From the NCBI RefSeq assembly GCF_015751965.1, contig NZ_JADOVH010000002.1, positions 124,001-188,000 of the forward strand: 64,000 nucleotides of DNA, written 5' to 3'. This stretch comes from Frigoribacterium sp. CG_9.8. Its GTDB lineage: Bacteria; Actinomycetota; Actinomycetes; Actinomycetales; Microbacteriaceae. Positions 1 through 8,581 of this stretch are shown piece by piece (position 1 is the stretch's first letter; the number at the start of each line of letters is the position of its first letter). A program made the position numbers and the translations under genes. The notes under the pieces are model-generated. The model was not told the origin of the DNA. It saw only the letters and a list, made by a program, of their open reading frames with translations, and made no database searches.

Positions 1-362
1 CGATGCGACTCATCCGCGAGGCAGCCCCCCACCTGGCGGCCTCGGCGGCGGCCGGTGGAAAGCCGTTCATCGTGACGCTCAGCGGCGTCGTTGCCGAGTC
101 TCCGACGGCGGGCCTGGCAGCCTACTCGGCATCGAAGGCGGCGCTGGCAGCATTCGTGCAGGCCTCGTCGCGGGAATTGCGACGCTCCGGCATACGCATG
201 CTGGATTGCCGCCAGGGCCACACCGAGACGGGATTGGCCACTCGCGCCATTGCCGGTACCGCCCCCGCGTTCCCGGCCGGCCTCGAGCCTGCAGCGGTCG
301 CGGAGCGCATCGTACGCGGGATTCTCGACGACGAGAAGGACCTGCCAAGCACCGCTTTCTAA
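1..362 (+). CDS. Short-chain dehydrogenase/reductase, C-terminal part (5' end outside window)
   Basis: Only the last ~119 residues are present; the reading frame is open to the left edge, so the start lies outside. The active-site element YSASK (Tyr and Lys of the SDR Y-x3-K motif) is visible, preceded by a Ser-containing strand (VTLSGVV) in the place of the catalytic Ser. This identifies a classical Rossmann-fold SDR oxidoreductase that uses NAD(P)H. The cofactor-binding TGxxxGxG motif would be upstream and cannot be seen. The protein ends in TAA, 32 bp before the convergent LysR gene. The substrate cannot be inferred. Confidence 0.8.
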   Translation, partial: MRLIREAAPHLAASAAAGGKPFIVTLSGVVAESPTAGLAAYSASKAALAAFVQASSRELRRSGIRMLDCRQGHTETGLATRAIAGTAPAFPAGLEPAAVAERIVRGILDDEKDLPSTAF

Positions 363-394
363 TTCTGGCTTGGTCGGGCCGGCAACGTGCGGGC

Positions 395-1309
395 CTAGCT
401 CTGGTGCTGGGCCTCGACAGCGCGTGCCACCTCGGTCAGGGCCTCGACGACAATCCGTACCGATGGGCGCTCGGCCCGATCGGGTCGCATCAGCGCCGAG
501 ATCTGACGGGTGGAGCGGATGCCGCTCAGCGGCCGGGTCACCAGACCGTTCTCGTGATCGCGGGTGGTGAAGCGTGGCAATATCCCGATCCCGTGCCCGG
601 TGGCGACCAGGGCCTCGACGATGCCGTTGTCAAGGAACCGCTGGCCGATTCTCGCCGGAATGCCCGTGATGGCCTCCACTTGGCGCAGGATGCGATCGTA
701 GGGGAAGCCGAGGGGTACACCGATCCAGGTGACGTCGACGAGATCCTTCGCCGAGAGGCTCGTCTTGCTGGCCAGAGGGTGCCCCTCCGGCAGTGCGATA
801 TCGAGCGGCTCATCCATCAGCTTCACCACGGCGAGGCCACGTTGGCGCCATGACGGCATCAGGCCGGGAGCATCCGCGATCACGATGTCGTAGTCGGGGG
901 TGAGGTCGGCGAAGTCGGGATGCAGCGGATCCTGGTCGCTCGCGACGAGCGTGAGGTCGGGAATCTTGGCCACGGCATCCAGCAGCCCCGGCAGCAGCAT
1001 CTGGCCGCCGGTGGGGAAGGTGGTGAGGGTGACTTCGCCGCGCGGGGAGAGCGTGAACTCTTTCCACACCGCATCGGCACGCTCGAGCGCGATGGCGACA
1101 TCCGTTGCCGTCTGAGCGAGCATCCGCCCGGCACCGGTGAGCACTATGCCGCGCCCGGAGCGCCCAGTGAGGGGGAGCCCGGCCTCGCGTTCGAGCACTT
1201 TCAGCTGTTGTGACACCGCCGAGACCGTGCGGTTGGTTGCCAGTGCGACGGCCGTGACGCTGCCGCGTTCGGCGAGCTCACGAAGTAACTGCAAGCGATG
1301 TACGTCCAT
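395..1309 (-). CDS. LysR-family transcriptional regulator
   Basis: A 304-residue protein of normal LysR length. Residues 1-60 form the winged HTH (LLRELAERGSVTAVALATNR, then AVSQQLKVLEREAG) and the remainder a periplasmic-binding-like effector domain. It should act as a cytoplasmic dimer that binds a small molecule and controls nearby promoters; the inducer is unknown. The ATG at 1309 is supported by a -10-like TAGAAT on the minus strand (1316-1321), six nucleotides before it, implying a leaderless mRNA. The AT-rich 1310-1410 region separates it from the divergent micro-gene at 1415 and is the likely site of autoregulation. The convergent SDR gene is not an obvious target. Confidence 0.9.
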   Translation of the reverse strand: MDVHRLQLLRELAERGSVTAVALATNRTVSAVSQQLKVLEREAGLPLTGRSGRGIVLTGAGRMLAQTATDVAIALERADAVWKEFTLSPRGEVTLTTFPTGGQMLLPGLLDAVAKIPDLTLVASDQDPLHPDFADLTPDYDIVIADAPGLMPSWRQRGLAVVKLMDEPLDIALPEGHPLASKTSLSAKDLVDVTWIGVPLGFPYDRILRQVEAITGIPARIGQRFLDNGIVEALVATGHGIGILPRFTTRDHENGLVTRPLSGIRSTRQISALMRPDRAERPSVRIVVEALTEVARAVEAQHQS

Positions 1310-1414
1310 AAAGAAATTCTACACAGTGACTCTACTTCTATTTGATTGTGCTAAAGAGAAAATGGGTGTGGGATTAGAGAAATCAATCATCTGAAGCCAT
1401 AGCCCGAGGTCACC

Positions 1415-1531
1415 ATGTCTGTTTTCTTTATTCCTTCCGCCATTGCCGCTCTCTCCGTGTGGGGCATCGCCTCTGTTGTTGTCGTGAGCCTTCGCGACGG
1501 ATACCGCCAGGCGCCGACCCGCGAGGTCTGA
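1415..1531 (+). CDS. Small single-pass membrane protein (38 aa)
   Basis: A short ORF divergent from the LysR gene: ATG at 1415, TGA at 1529-1531. The product has a hydrophobic N-terminal segment of about 25 residues (starting MSVFFIPSAIAALSVWGI), then a polar tail containing RDGYRQ and ending in REV. A Shine-Dalgarno-like GAGG lies about six nucleotides upstream. Similar micro-proteins ending in an aromatic, Arg-rich tail are, from memory, common in actinobacterial genomes and have no assigned function. It may be controlled by the LysR protein. The evidence is the start context, the TM-like composition and the location in an otherwise empty gap. Confidence 0.5.
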   Translation: MSVFFIPSAIAALSVWGIASVVVVSLRDGYRQAPTREV

Positions 1532-1556
1532 CCGCCGCTGGACCAGTGAGGGTGCG

Positions 1557-2687
1557 TCAGCCGACGCTGAAGCCGAGCTTGCGGCCGGCGAGGCCGCGAC
1601 CGAGGGCTGCAAGCTGATCGGCCACGGCGAGGATCGCCACGGATGCCGCATCCTGCGGATCTGACAGCACGATCGGCACTCCCGCATCGCCACCTTCGCG
1701 TAATGCAATGCTGAGCGGCACGGCAGCGAGCACCGGAACGGGTCGCTCCTGGCCAGCGGAAAGCCGAGCTGCGACATCCGCACCGCCCCCTGTGCCGAAG
1801 AGGTGGAGCACGCTGCCGTCGGATTGCACCAGCCCCGACATGTTCTCGATCACGCCGATCACGCGTTGGCCGGTCTGGCGAGCGACGGTTGCGCTGCGTT
1901 CGGCGACCTCGGCCGCAGCCCCCTGTGGAGTGGTGACCACGATCACCTCGGCGTGCGGAAGCAGCTGCCCAAGCGAGATCGCCACGTCGCCGGTGCCGGG
2001 GGGAAGGTCAAGAAGCAACACATCGAGGTCACCAAAATACACGTCGGTGAGGAATTGCTGGATCGTGCGGTGCAGCATCGGGCCGCGCCAGGACACGGCG
2101 GCGTTGTCCTCCACGAACATGCCGATCGAGATCACCTTCACGCCGTAGTTGATCGGCGGCAGGATCATCTCTCCCACCTTCGTCGGCTTTGCCCCGGAGA
2201 GCCCGAGGATGCCCGGAATCGAGAATCCGAAGACATCCGCGTCGATGAGACCGACAGCAAGTCCGCGGGCCGCGAGGGCAACCGCGAGATTAGCCGTGAT
2301 GGTGGACTTGCCGACGCCACCCTTGCCGCTCGTAATGGCGATGATTCTGGTGAGCGACTGCGGGCCGAACTGCAACTCGCGTGATCGGCCACCGCGAAGC
2401 TTCTCGGTCAGCGCGTTGCGCTGGTCACGAGTCATGATGCTGACATTCACGGTCACCTGCGTGACACCGTCGACGGACGCAGCGGCCTCCTGCACATCGC
2501 GTTCGATGCTGTCGGCGGCGGGGCATCCGATGATCGTGAGGGTCAGCCCCACCGTGACGGCGCCGTCGGCCGTCGCCGTGACTTCCCCGATCATGTTGAG
2601 CTCGGTGATCGGCTTGCGGATCTCCGGGTCGATCACTTGGGACAGCGCATTGAGCACCCGCGGCCCGAGGGTCGCAGTCGTACTCAA
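1557..2687 (-). CDS. mrp: Mrp/ApbC-type P-loop ATPase, iron-sulfur carrier family
   Basis: A 376-residue protein with an N-terminal MIP18/DUF59 domain (about residues 8-85, VIDPEIRKPITELNM) and a C-terminal MinD-like ATPase domain with the deviant Walker A GKGGVGKSTI (about residue 120). The family helps assemble or transfer Fe-S clusters in the cytoplasm. The C-terminal CxxC that binds the transferred cluster in many Mrp proteins is absent: the corresponding segment reads ENMSGLVQSDGS. This absence seems normal for actinobacterial Mrp, from memory of M. tuberculosis Mrp. The start is TTG at 2687, overlapping the TGA of the DUF1003 gene by 4 bp, so the two genes are translationally coupled. 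Confidence 0.9.
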   Translation of the reverse strand: MSTTATLGPRVLNALSQVIDPEIRKPITELNMIGEVTATADGAVTVGLTLTIIGCPAADSIERDVQEAAASVDGVTQVTVNVSIMTRDQRNALTEKLRGGRSRELQFGPQSLTRIIAITSGKGGVGKSTITANLAVALAARGLAVGLIDADVFGFSIPGILGLSGAKPTKVGEMILPPINYGVKVISIGMFVEDNAAVSWRGPMLHRTIQQFLTDVYFGDLDVLLLDLPPGTGDVAISLGQLLPHAEVIVVTTPQGAAAEVAERSATVARQTGQRVIGVIENMSGLVQSDGSVLHLFGTGGGADVAARLSAGQERPVPVLAAVPLSIALREGGDAGVPIVLSDPQDAASVAILAVADQLAALGRGLAGRKLGFSVG

Positions 2688-3187
2688 CTCGCCGTACCGT
2701 TGGGCATCCGGTCCTTCCCCAACTCCTCGAGCATGGCCCGCAATTCCGCCCTGATGAATTCTTTCGAGGCGAGCTCCTTCACGGCGAGCCGCAGCGAGAC
2801 GACTTCGCGGGCGAGATACTCGGTGTCTGCGAGGGTGCGCTCGGCACGCTGTCTGTCCTGCTCGAACTGCACCCGGTCGCGATCGGCCTGGCGGTTTTGG
2901 GCCAGGAGGATGAGCGGGGCGGCGTACGACGCCTGCAGCGACAGGATCAGCGTGAGCAGGGTGAAGTTGGTCCCGATCGGGTCGAATTGCGACGCGGGTG
3001 GAGAGTAGCTGTTGTAGGCGAGCCAGGCGACGACGATCACCGTCATGCCGACTAAGAAATAAGACGTGCCCATGGCGCGGGCAAAACCCTCTGAGAAGCG
3101 TCCGACCCGGTCGCCGCCGCCCACGCGGGGAACGAATCGGTTGCGTAGGCCCTTGGGGGTGTCCAGGGAGTCAGAGCGACGAGCCAT
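2684..3187 (-). CDS. DUF1003 membrane protein
   Basis: A 167-residue protein with two predicted membrane helices near residues 40-60 and 75-95. The DUF1003 hallmark is present: the second helix continues into SLQASYAAPLILLAQNRQ and is followed by a charged, probably coiled-coil tail rich in Arg and Glu. The function of DUF1003 is not established. The gene lies between the CBS protein (17-bp overlap at its start) and mrp (4-bp overlap at its end), making a tight three-gene operon that, from memory, is also found in mycobacteria (Rv1232c-Rv1229c). Confidence 0.88.
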   Translation of the reverse strand: MARRSDSLDTPKGLRNRFVPRVGGGDRVGRFSEGFARAMGTSYFLVGMTVIVVAWLAYNSYSPPASQFDPIGTNFTLLTLILSLQASYAAPLILLAQNRQADRDRVQFEQDRQRAERTLADTEYLAREVVSLRLAVKELASKEFIRAELRAMLEELGKDRMPNGTAS

Positions 3188-4487
3188 TGAGTGACCTCCG
3201 TGCGGCAGGAGCGATTACGGGGATAGTGCTGGTGTCGGCATTTTCCGGGGCGGGATCGTCGTCGTGACTTCGCCAGTCATCGGGCAGAAGGTAGTCGAGA
3301 ATATCGTCAATGGTCACCACCCCGACCAAACGGTGGTTCTCGTCGACAACGGGCAGCGAGACGAGGTTGTAGCTTGCGAGCGTGCGGGCGACTTCGGCGG
3401 CGGATGCGTTGGCCTTCACCGGCTCGAGCTTGCGGTCGATCAGGGTGCCGAGTCGTTCCATGGGGGGGTAGCGCAGCATCCGCTGAAAATGAACCATGCC
3501 GAGAAATCGCCCGGTGGGTGGCTCGTAGGGCGGGAGGGTCACGCAGACCGCCGCGCCGAGGGCCGGGGCGAGTTCGTGGCGGCGGATGAGCGCAAGGCCC
3601 TCCGCAACGGTCGCATCGGCAGAAACGATGATGGGCTCCGGTGTCATAAGGCCGCCGGCGGTGTCTGGCGCGTAGGCGAGAAGCATGCGCACATCCTCGG
3701 CCTCCTCGGGCTGCATCAGGTCGAGAAGCACCTCGCCCCGCTCGTCGCTGAGCTGCGCGATGAGATCGGCCGCGTCATCCGGCTGCATCTGGTCGAGAAC
3801 GTCGGCGGCACGGTCGTCGTCGAGCTGGTTCAGGATGTCGACCTGCTCACTTTCGGGCATCTCCTCGAGCACGTCGGCGAGACGCTCGTCGCTCATCTCC
3901 TCGGCGACTTCGAGCATCCGCTGTTCGGGAAGGTCGAGCAGCGCGTTCGCGAGGTCGGCCGGGAGCAGGTCTTCGTAGGTGGCGAGCAGTTGGGTGGCTG
4001 ACTGTGCCTCGCCAGTGGATCGCTCCCGCATTCCGCCCCAGGGAGAGAACAGGGTCTGCCCCTTGGCGAATGGTGAGGAACTCGTCTTCGGCCGGCGCAG
4101 GAAGAGCTCATTGACCGCCCACTCGCCCGCACCCTTTTCCACGATCGCAACATCCTCGATGGTGGCGCTTCCGGATTTGTCAACAAGAGTGACATCGCGG
4201 CCGAGCATCTCCGCGATCACCCGTGTCTCACCGCCGCGCTGTTCGAAACGGCGCAGATTGATGAGGCCGGTGGTGATGACCTGGCCGGATCCGAAGCTCG
4301 TCACCCTCCCGATCGAGAGGAAGACCCGGCGTTTTCCCGGCACCTCGACGATGAGGCCGATCACCCGCGGTGGCTCCTTCAGCCGATAGACCACGAGTAC
4401 GTCGCGAACGCGGCCGACTTTGTCACCCGCGGGGTCGAAAACGGGACACCCGGCAAGTCGGGCGACGAAGACTCGTGCGGCGCTCAC
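3171..4487 (-). CDS. PRC-barrel / MgtE N-terminal / CBS-pair protein without a transport domain
   Basis: A 438-residue soluble protein. Residues 1-130 look like two beta-rich PRC-barrel-type units; about 160-270 is the superhelical MgtE N-domain, with repeated acidic helices such as EEMPESEQVDILNQL and DDDRAADVLDQM; about 275-410 is a CBS pair (GGLMTPEPIIVSADATV, then LVGVVTIDDILDYLL). The MgtE membrane pore is missing, so this is a Mg2+ or nucleotide sensor module rather than a channel. The start is GTG at 4487, preceded six nucleotides upstream by TAAGTT (minus strand, 4494-4499), consistent with leaderless transcription. It leads the operon with DUF1003 and mrp. Confidence 0.88.
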   Translation of the reverse strand: MSAARVFVARLAGCPVFDPAGDKVGRVRDVLVVYRLKEPPRVIGLIVEVPGKRRVFLSIGRVTSFGSGQVITTGLINLRRFEQRGGETRVIAEMLGRDVTLVDKSGSATIEDVAIVEKGAGEWAVNELFLRRPKTSSSPFAKGQTLFSPWGGMRERSTGEAQSATQLLATYEDLLPADLANALLDLPEQRMLEVAEEMSDERLADVLEEMPESEQVDILNQLDDDRAADVLDQMQPDDAADLIAQLSDERGEVLLDLMQPEEAEDVRMLLAYAPDTAGGLMTPEPIIVSADATVAEGLALIRRHELAPALGAAVCVTLPPYEPPTGRFLGMVHFQRMLRYPPMERLGTLIDRKLEPVKANASAAEVARTLASYNLVSLPVVDENHRLVGVVTIDDILDYLLPDDWRSHDDDPAPENADTSTIPVIAPAARRSLNGSSL

Positions 4488-4533
4488 AGATCTAACTTAG
4501 ACCTTCCGAACGGGCGAAGAGGATAATGGCACC

Positions 4534-5019
4534 ATGACCAATCGCAGCCCGCTCACTCCCCGTGGCCGTCTCATCCCGACGCTCCCGAAGGGCGACGTGC
4601 TTGGCACCTACGATACCTACTTCGAAGCGCAAGCAGTGGTGGACCGACTTGCCAAAGCCGACTTCCCGGTGAAGCAGGTCGCCATTGTCGGCAGCGACCT
4701 CAAGACGGTCGAGCGCGTCACCGGCAAACTCACTTACGGTCGCGCAGCGGGGGCCGGGGCTGCAAGTGGCGCCTGGTTCGGGCTCTTCATCGGCGTTCTG
4801 TTCACCTTCGGCGGCACGGGTACGGTGCTGCAGTATGTGATTGCGGCAGTGATCATCGGCGCCGGCTTCGGAGCGATGTTCGGCGTGGCCGCGACCGCCG
4901 TCACCCGCCGCACCCGCGACTTCACCTCCACGCACCAGGTGCTGGCCAGCCGTTACGAGATTGTCGTCGATCCCAATCTGCTCTCGAAAGCGCAGGACGC
5001 GCTGTTGCGCACGGCCTGA
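4534..5019 (+). CDS. General stress protein-like membrane protein
   Basis: A 161-residue protein. Residues 20-65 resemble the general stress protein 17M/YflT fold (GTYDTYFEAQAVVDRLAKAD, then VAIVGSDL), followed by a glycine-rich central region with two hydrophobic helices (about 75-125) and a short C-terminal strand-helix (YEIVVDP). This arrangement is common in actinobacteria and the exact role is unknown. The -10-like GATAAT (4522-4527) sits six nucleotides before the ATG, implying a leaderless transcript, and it diverges from the CBS-protein operon across a 46-bp gap. Confidence 0.75.
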   Translation: MTNRSPLTPRGRLIPTLPKGDVLGTYDTYFEAQAVVDRLAKADFPVKQVAIVGSDLKTVERVTGKLTYGRAAGAGAASGAWFGLFIGVLFTFGGTGTVLQYVIAAVIIGAGFGAMFGVAATAVTRRTRDFTSTHQVLASRYEIVVDPNLLSKAQDALLRTA

Positions 5020-5036
5020 GAAACCGGGCAGTGCGC

Positions 5037-6542
5037 TCAGCGCAGCCAGGCTTCCACGTCATCCGCTGTTCTCGGGATTGAGATCGAGAGGTTTTCGGCT
5101 CCGTCCTCGGTGACCAGGATGTTGTCTTCGATCCGCACTCCGATACCGCGGAACTCCTGCGGCACGGTCAGATCATCGGGTTGAAAATACAGCCCGGGCT
5201 CGATTGTGAACACCATTCCGGCCTCGAGCACACCGTCGAGGTAGAGATCGCGACGGGCCTGGGCACAATCGTGCACGTCGATGCCGAGGTGGTGCGAGGT
5301 GCCGTGCACCATGTAACGCCGGTGGAACTGGTTATCCGGCAGTATCGACTCCTCGGCGCTCACCGGTAGAAAACCCCACTCGGCGGTCTTTCTGGCGATC
5401 ACTGCCATCGCGGTCGCATGGATCTCGCGGAAGCGGATGCCCGGCCGCACGGTCGCAAAGGCGGCATCCGCAGCCTCCAGCACGGCCTCGTAGACTCGCC
5501 GCTGGGTCTGGCTGAAGACCCCGTTCACGGGCAGCGTGCGGGTGATGTCGGCGGTGTACAGGCTGTCGAGCTCGATGCCGGCATCCATCAGGATCAGGTC
5601 GCCAGGCACCACCGCGCCGTCATTGCGGGTCCAGTGCAGGATGCAGGCGTGCGGCCCCGATGCGGCGATGGTGTCGTAGCCGACCGCATTGCCCTCGGCT
5701 CGGGCACGGCGGTTGAAGGTGCCCTCCACCAGCCGCTCGCCCCGCTCATGGGCCACGATCGCGTCGCGGTCGGCGATCACGTCGTCGAACCCCTTCTTCG
5801 TGGCGGCGACGGCCTGTCGCATCTGCACGATCTCCCAGGGATCCTTCACCAGCCGAAGCTCGGAGAGGTCGCGGGAGAAGGTCTCGTCAGCGGCCATGAA
5901 CGGGTTGCCATCGGCAACGAACGCGAAATTACCGTCGTCGTCGACGTTCTGGGCGATGATCCGCCTTCTATCGACTTGCTCCGTGAGATCACGATCGACC
6001 TCGCGGAGGATGATCGTGCCGACGTCGACCGAGTCGAGTACATGCTCGAATTCCGCGAGATCGGCGGTGAGAAGTCCAAGATCCGTTGCAACATGCGCGA
6101 GAGACGGACGCGGTCCGGTCCAGAATTCGCCGATGTCCGAGTTTGCGTAAAACTCGTCCGAGTCTCGACCGGCGGCCTTGCGAAAGTACAGGGTGGCGGT
6201 GTGGCCCTGAGCTGTTGGCTCGAGCACGAGCACGCTGGCGGCCACGCAGTCACTCGCCCAGCCGGTGAGATGGGAGAAGGCAGAATGGGCACGGTAGGGA
6301 TAATCGGTGTCGTTCGATCGCACCTTGGCGGCACCGGCGGGGATTACCAGGCGCATCCCCACATACAGTGCCGAGAGTCGGCTGCGGCGTTCCGCAGCCC
6401 AGGCGGCCTGCTCTCGCGGCTTCGGTTTGACCTCGTCGCGCTCGGCCCATTCGCCCGAGATGAACTGCCGAAACGTCTCGGAGACGGGCACGGTAGAACG
6501 GTTGGAGGTCGCGCGGGGCGCGGGTGCATTGTTGTCGGCCAT
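5037..6542 (-). CDS. pepP: Xaa-Pro aminopeptidase (aminopeptidase P, M24B)
   Basis: A cytoplasmic dinuclear-metal peptidase that removes N-terminal residues preceding proline. The N-terminal domain (about residues 30-190) precedes the pita-bread catalytic domain. All five metal ligands are seen: Asp in LILMDAGIE, Asp in YTADITRT, His in MVHGTSHHLGIDVHD, Glu in FTIEPGLYF and Glu in GVRIEDNI. I place the start at the ATG at 6542, which has GGAG about nine nucleotides upstream; a GTG at 6557 in the same frame would add five residues. The ~500-residue length fits the actinobacterial family. It is transcribed toward the stress-protein gene, ending 17 bp from it. Confidence 0.92.
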   Translation of the reverse strand: MADNNAPAPRATSNRSTVPVSETFRQFISGEWAERDEVKPKPREQAAWAAERRSRLSALYVGMRLVIPAGAAKVRSNDTDYPYRAHSAFSHLTGWASDCVAASVLVLEPTAQGHTATLYFRKAAGRDSDEFYANSDIGEFWTGPRPSLAHVATDLGLLTADLAEFEHVLDSVDVGTIILREVDRDLTEQVDRRRIIAQNVDDDGNFAFVADGNPFMAADETFSRDLSELRLVKDPWEIVQMRQAVAATKKGFDDVIADRDAIVAHERGERLVEGTFNRRARAEGNAVGYDTIAASGPHACILHWTRNDGAVVPGDLILMDAGIELDSLYTADITRTLPVNGVFSQTQRRVYEAVLEAADAAFATVRPGIRFREIHATAMAVIARKTAEWGFLPVSAEESILPDNQFHRRYMVHGTSHHLGIDVHDCAQARRDLYLDGVLEAGMVFTIEPGLYFQPDDLTVPQEFRGIGVRIEDNILVTEDGAENLSISIPRTADDVEAWLR

Positions 6543-6627
6543 GCCTCCATTCTCCACCGCGGCATCCGATCGGACGAGCGCAGAGCCTCAGGTTATGCCT
6601 GCGCTGCTAATCCTGCGCTGCTGCGGA

Positions 6628-7644
6628 TTAGGGCGCTGCGGCGCGCAGTCGCGCCACGAGTGGCCGATGGTCGCTGCCCGCGCCATCGAGATTCTCGACC
6701 ACGCGCACACCGACCACCGCCCAGTTATTCGTGGCCATCACGTGATCAATCGGTGCGCCAAGCAGGGCAGGCACTCCGGTCGGCCAGCTCCCCATAGCGC
6801 CCGTTTTCGCCTGCACTGCGGCATCTGTGCACGCCCCAAGGGTTGTACCGGGCGCCGAACCGAGGCCGGCCAGGTGATCGAGAGTGGCGTTAAAATCACC
6901 GGCGAGAATCACATTCCCCGACCGGCATGCGCCCGCAAGCCAGCGCAGGTCAGCGTTCCAGTTTGCGAGTTCGCTCAGCAGCGGCGCAACGGCATGCACT
7001 GCGACGATTCTCGGACCTGCACCGCTGTCGGGCACCATGACGAGACTCGGAAGGGTGAGGGTAGATCCGGCCGCTGTATCGAGGTGATAGGCACCGAGTG
7101 CGGTGCTGATCAGCACGGAGGTGGAACGAGCCTTCGAGACCAGACCGTGCGCAACGGTATGCGAGATCATCGGAAGTCCGGCGGCCGTCATCAGCACGGC
7201 GACAGCCTTCGCAGTTTCTTCGGTCGTCTCGGGGAGCGACACGATATCCGCATCGGAGTCGATCGCGAGTCGTGCGATCGCCGTCGGTCCAGGTGCATCG
7301 CCGAGAGTGTTCCACGACATCACGGTGAGGTCAGTGGCCGCCCGTGCGGGCTGGGAAGTGTCACCGAACCCTCGGCTTGCCAGCACTGCAGCGTTGACCA
7401 ACGCGAACACGAGGGCGAGAGCGGCCAGCGACAGGCCGAGCCGCCGAAAGCGTCGGCTCGCGGCTGCGAGCACGAGCAACACGACGAGTACGAGGAATGC
7501 CGCGACTGCTGCGGCGCCACGGAATGACACCAGCTGAGCGATGCCGGCGACGCGTTGCACAGAGAAAAGCTGTGGCCAGCCGAGCACAAGAGCAAACGCC
7601 GACAGTGCGATGAGCAGCAGGGCAGCGAGCAGACGGCGGAACAT
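6628..7644 (-). CDS. Membrane-anchored endonuclease/exonuclease/phosphatase-family protein
   Basis: A 338-residue protein with three N-terminal membrane helices (about residues 5-110) and a C-terminal DNase I-like EEP domain outside the membrane. EEP motifs: SWNTLG, the metal-binding Glu in SLPETTEE, GDFNAT, the Asp-His pair in PIDHVM and the terminal GSDHRPL. The family includes nucleases, sphingomyelinases and phosphoinositide phosphatases, so the substrate is open. The frame continues upstream to 8160, but that would run through the divergent PHP gene. The ATG at 7644 has TAGGGT (minus strand, 7653-7658) eight nucleotides upstream. A CTAATCC/GGATTAG inverted repeat (6607-6631) overlaps the stop codon and may terminate transcription. 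Confidence 0.83.
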   Translation of the reverse strand: MFRRLLAALLLIALSAFALVLGWPQLFSVQRVAGIAQLVSFRGAAAVAAFLVLVVLLVLAAASRRFRRLGLSLAALALVFALVNAAVLASRGFGDTSQPARAATDLTVMSWNTLGDAPGPTAIARLAIDSDADIVSLPETTEETAKAVAVLMTAAGLPMISHTVAHGLVSKARSTSVLISTALGAYHLDTAAGSTLTLPSLVMVPDSGAGPRIVAVHAVAPLLSELANWNADLRWLAGACRSGNVILAGDFNATLDHLAGLGSAPGTTLGACTDAAVQAKTGAMGSWPTGVPALLGAPIDHVMATNNWAVVGVRVVENLDGAGSDHRPLVARLRAAAP

Positions 7645-7677
7645 CGAGCCCCACCCTAACGGCAATAGAGTTGAACA

Positions 7678-8529
7678 ATGCCTCGACCGATAGACCTGCA
7701 CACCCACAGCAGCGTCTCGGACGGCACCGAAACCCCGACCGAGCTCGTGCAGGCTGCGGTGGCCGCCGACCTCGGGACTGTGGCGATCACCGACCACGAT
7801 TCGACTGCGGGCTGGCCGGAGGCTTTCGCCGCGGCATCCGGAACCGGGCTCACGGTGATTCCCGGTATGGAGCTGAGCACAAACTTTGGACCGGCGAGCG
7901 TTCACATGCTTGCGTACCTTTTCGATCCGACGGATGAGACGGTGATCGCGGAAACCGCACGGATTCGCGACGGGCGGGCACGCCGCGCGGAACGCATCGT
8001 CGAACGCATTGCTGTCGACTACGACATCTGCTGGGCCGACGTGCTTGCCCAGTCGGTAGATGGGGGGACCCTCGGCCGACCGCACATCGCGGACGCCCTG
8101 GTGGCGAAGGGGCTCGTGAGTGATCGCAACGCGGCTTTTGCCAGCATCCTGCACTGGCAAAGCGGTTATTACGAGAAGTATTACGCGCCGTCACCGCTCG
8201 AGGGAGTGCGGATGATCGTGGCCGCTGGCGGGGTGCCGGTGCTCGCGCACCCGGCCACTCAGGGTCGGTACCGGGTGATCGAGGAACGCGCGATTGCTGA
8301 GCTGGTGACTGCAGGGCTCTTCGGCCTGGAGATCCACCATCGCGACAACACCGAAGATGGCAAGGTGAGACTCTTTGAGCTCGCGCGAAAATACAACCTG
8401 GTCGTGACCGGTTCAAGTGATTACCACGGCGAGGGCAAGCACAACCGGCTCGGTGAGAACACCACTGAGCCGGAGGCTCTGGAACGAATCATCGCGGCGG
8501 CGAAGGGATCGGTTCCCGTCTGGGGCTGA
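7678..8529 (+). CDS. PHP-domain phosphoesterase
   Basis: A 283-residue PHP-family metal-dependent phosphoesterase, similar in layout to YciV/RNase AM-type 3',5'-nucleotide phosphatases. Metal-binding motifs: DLHTHSSVSDG near the N-terminus, ITDHDS, the Glu in PGMELST, LAHPA, LEIHH and the C-terminal SSDYHG. These supply the usual set of His, Asp and Glu ligands. It probably hydrolyses phosphate from a nucleotide or histidinol-phosphate-like substrate in the cytoplasm. The ATG has TAGAGT (7666-7671) six nucleotides upstream, another leaderless arrangement; it shares a 33-bp divergent promoter region with the EEP gene. Confidence 0.88.
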   Translation: MPRPIDLHTHSSVSDGTETPTELVQAAVAADLGTVAITDHDSTAGWPEAFAAASGTGLTVIPGMELSTNFGPASVHMLAYLFDPTDETVIAETARIRDGRARRAERIVERIAVDYDICWADVLAQSVDGGTLGRPHIADALVAKGLVSDRNAAFASILHWQSGYYEKYYAPSPLEGVRMIVAAGGVPVLAHPATQGRYRVIEERAIAELVTAGLFGLEIHHRDNTEDGKVRLFELARKYNLVVTGSSDYHGEGKHNRLGENTTEPEALERIIAAAKGSVPVWG

Positions 8530-8581
8530 CCGTTCGAGCGTGAACGATGGGTTCGCCCGTTCCGCAAGCGACGTGATCAGC

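Noticed and set aside
5418-6797. Long plus-strand open frame of 459 codons antisense to aminopeptidase P
   Set aside because: It is a GC-rich shadow of the pepP gene, whose catalytic motifs are all intact; the antisense product has no recognisable domain.
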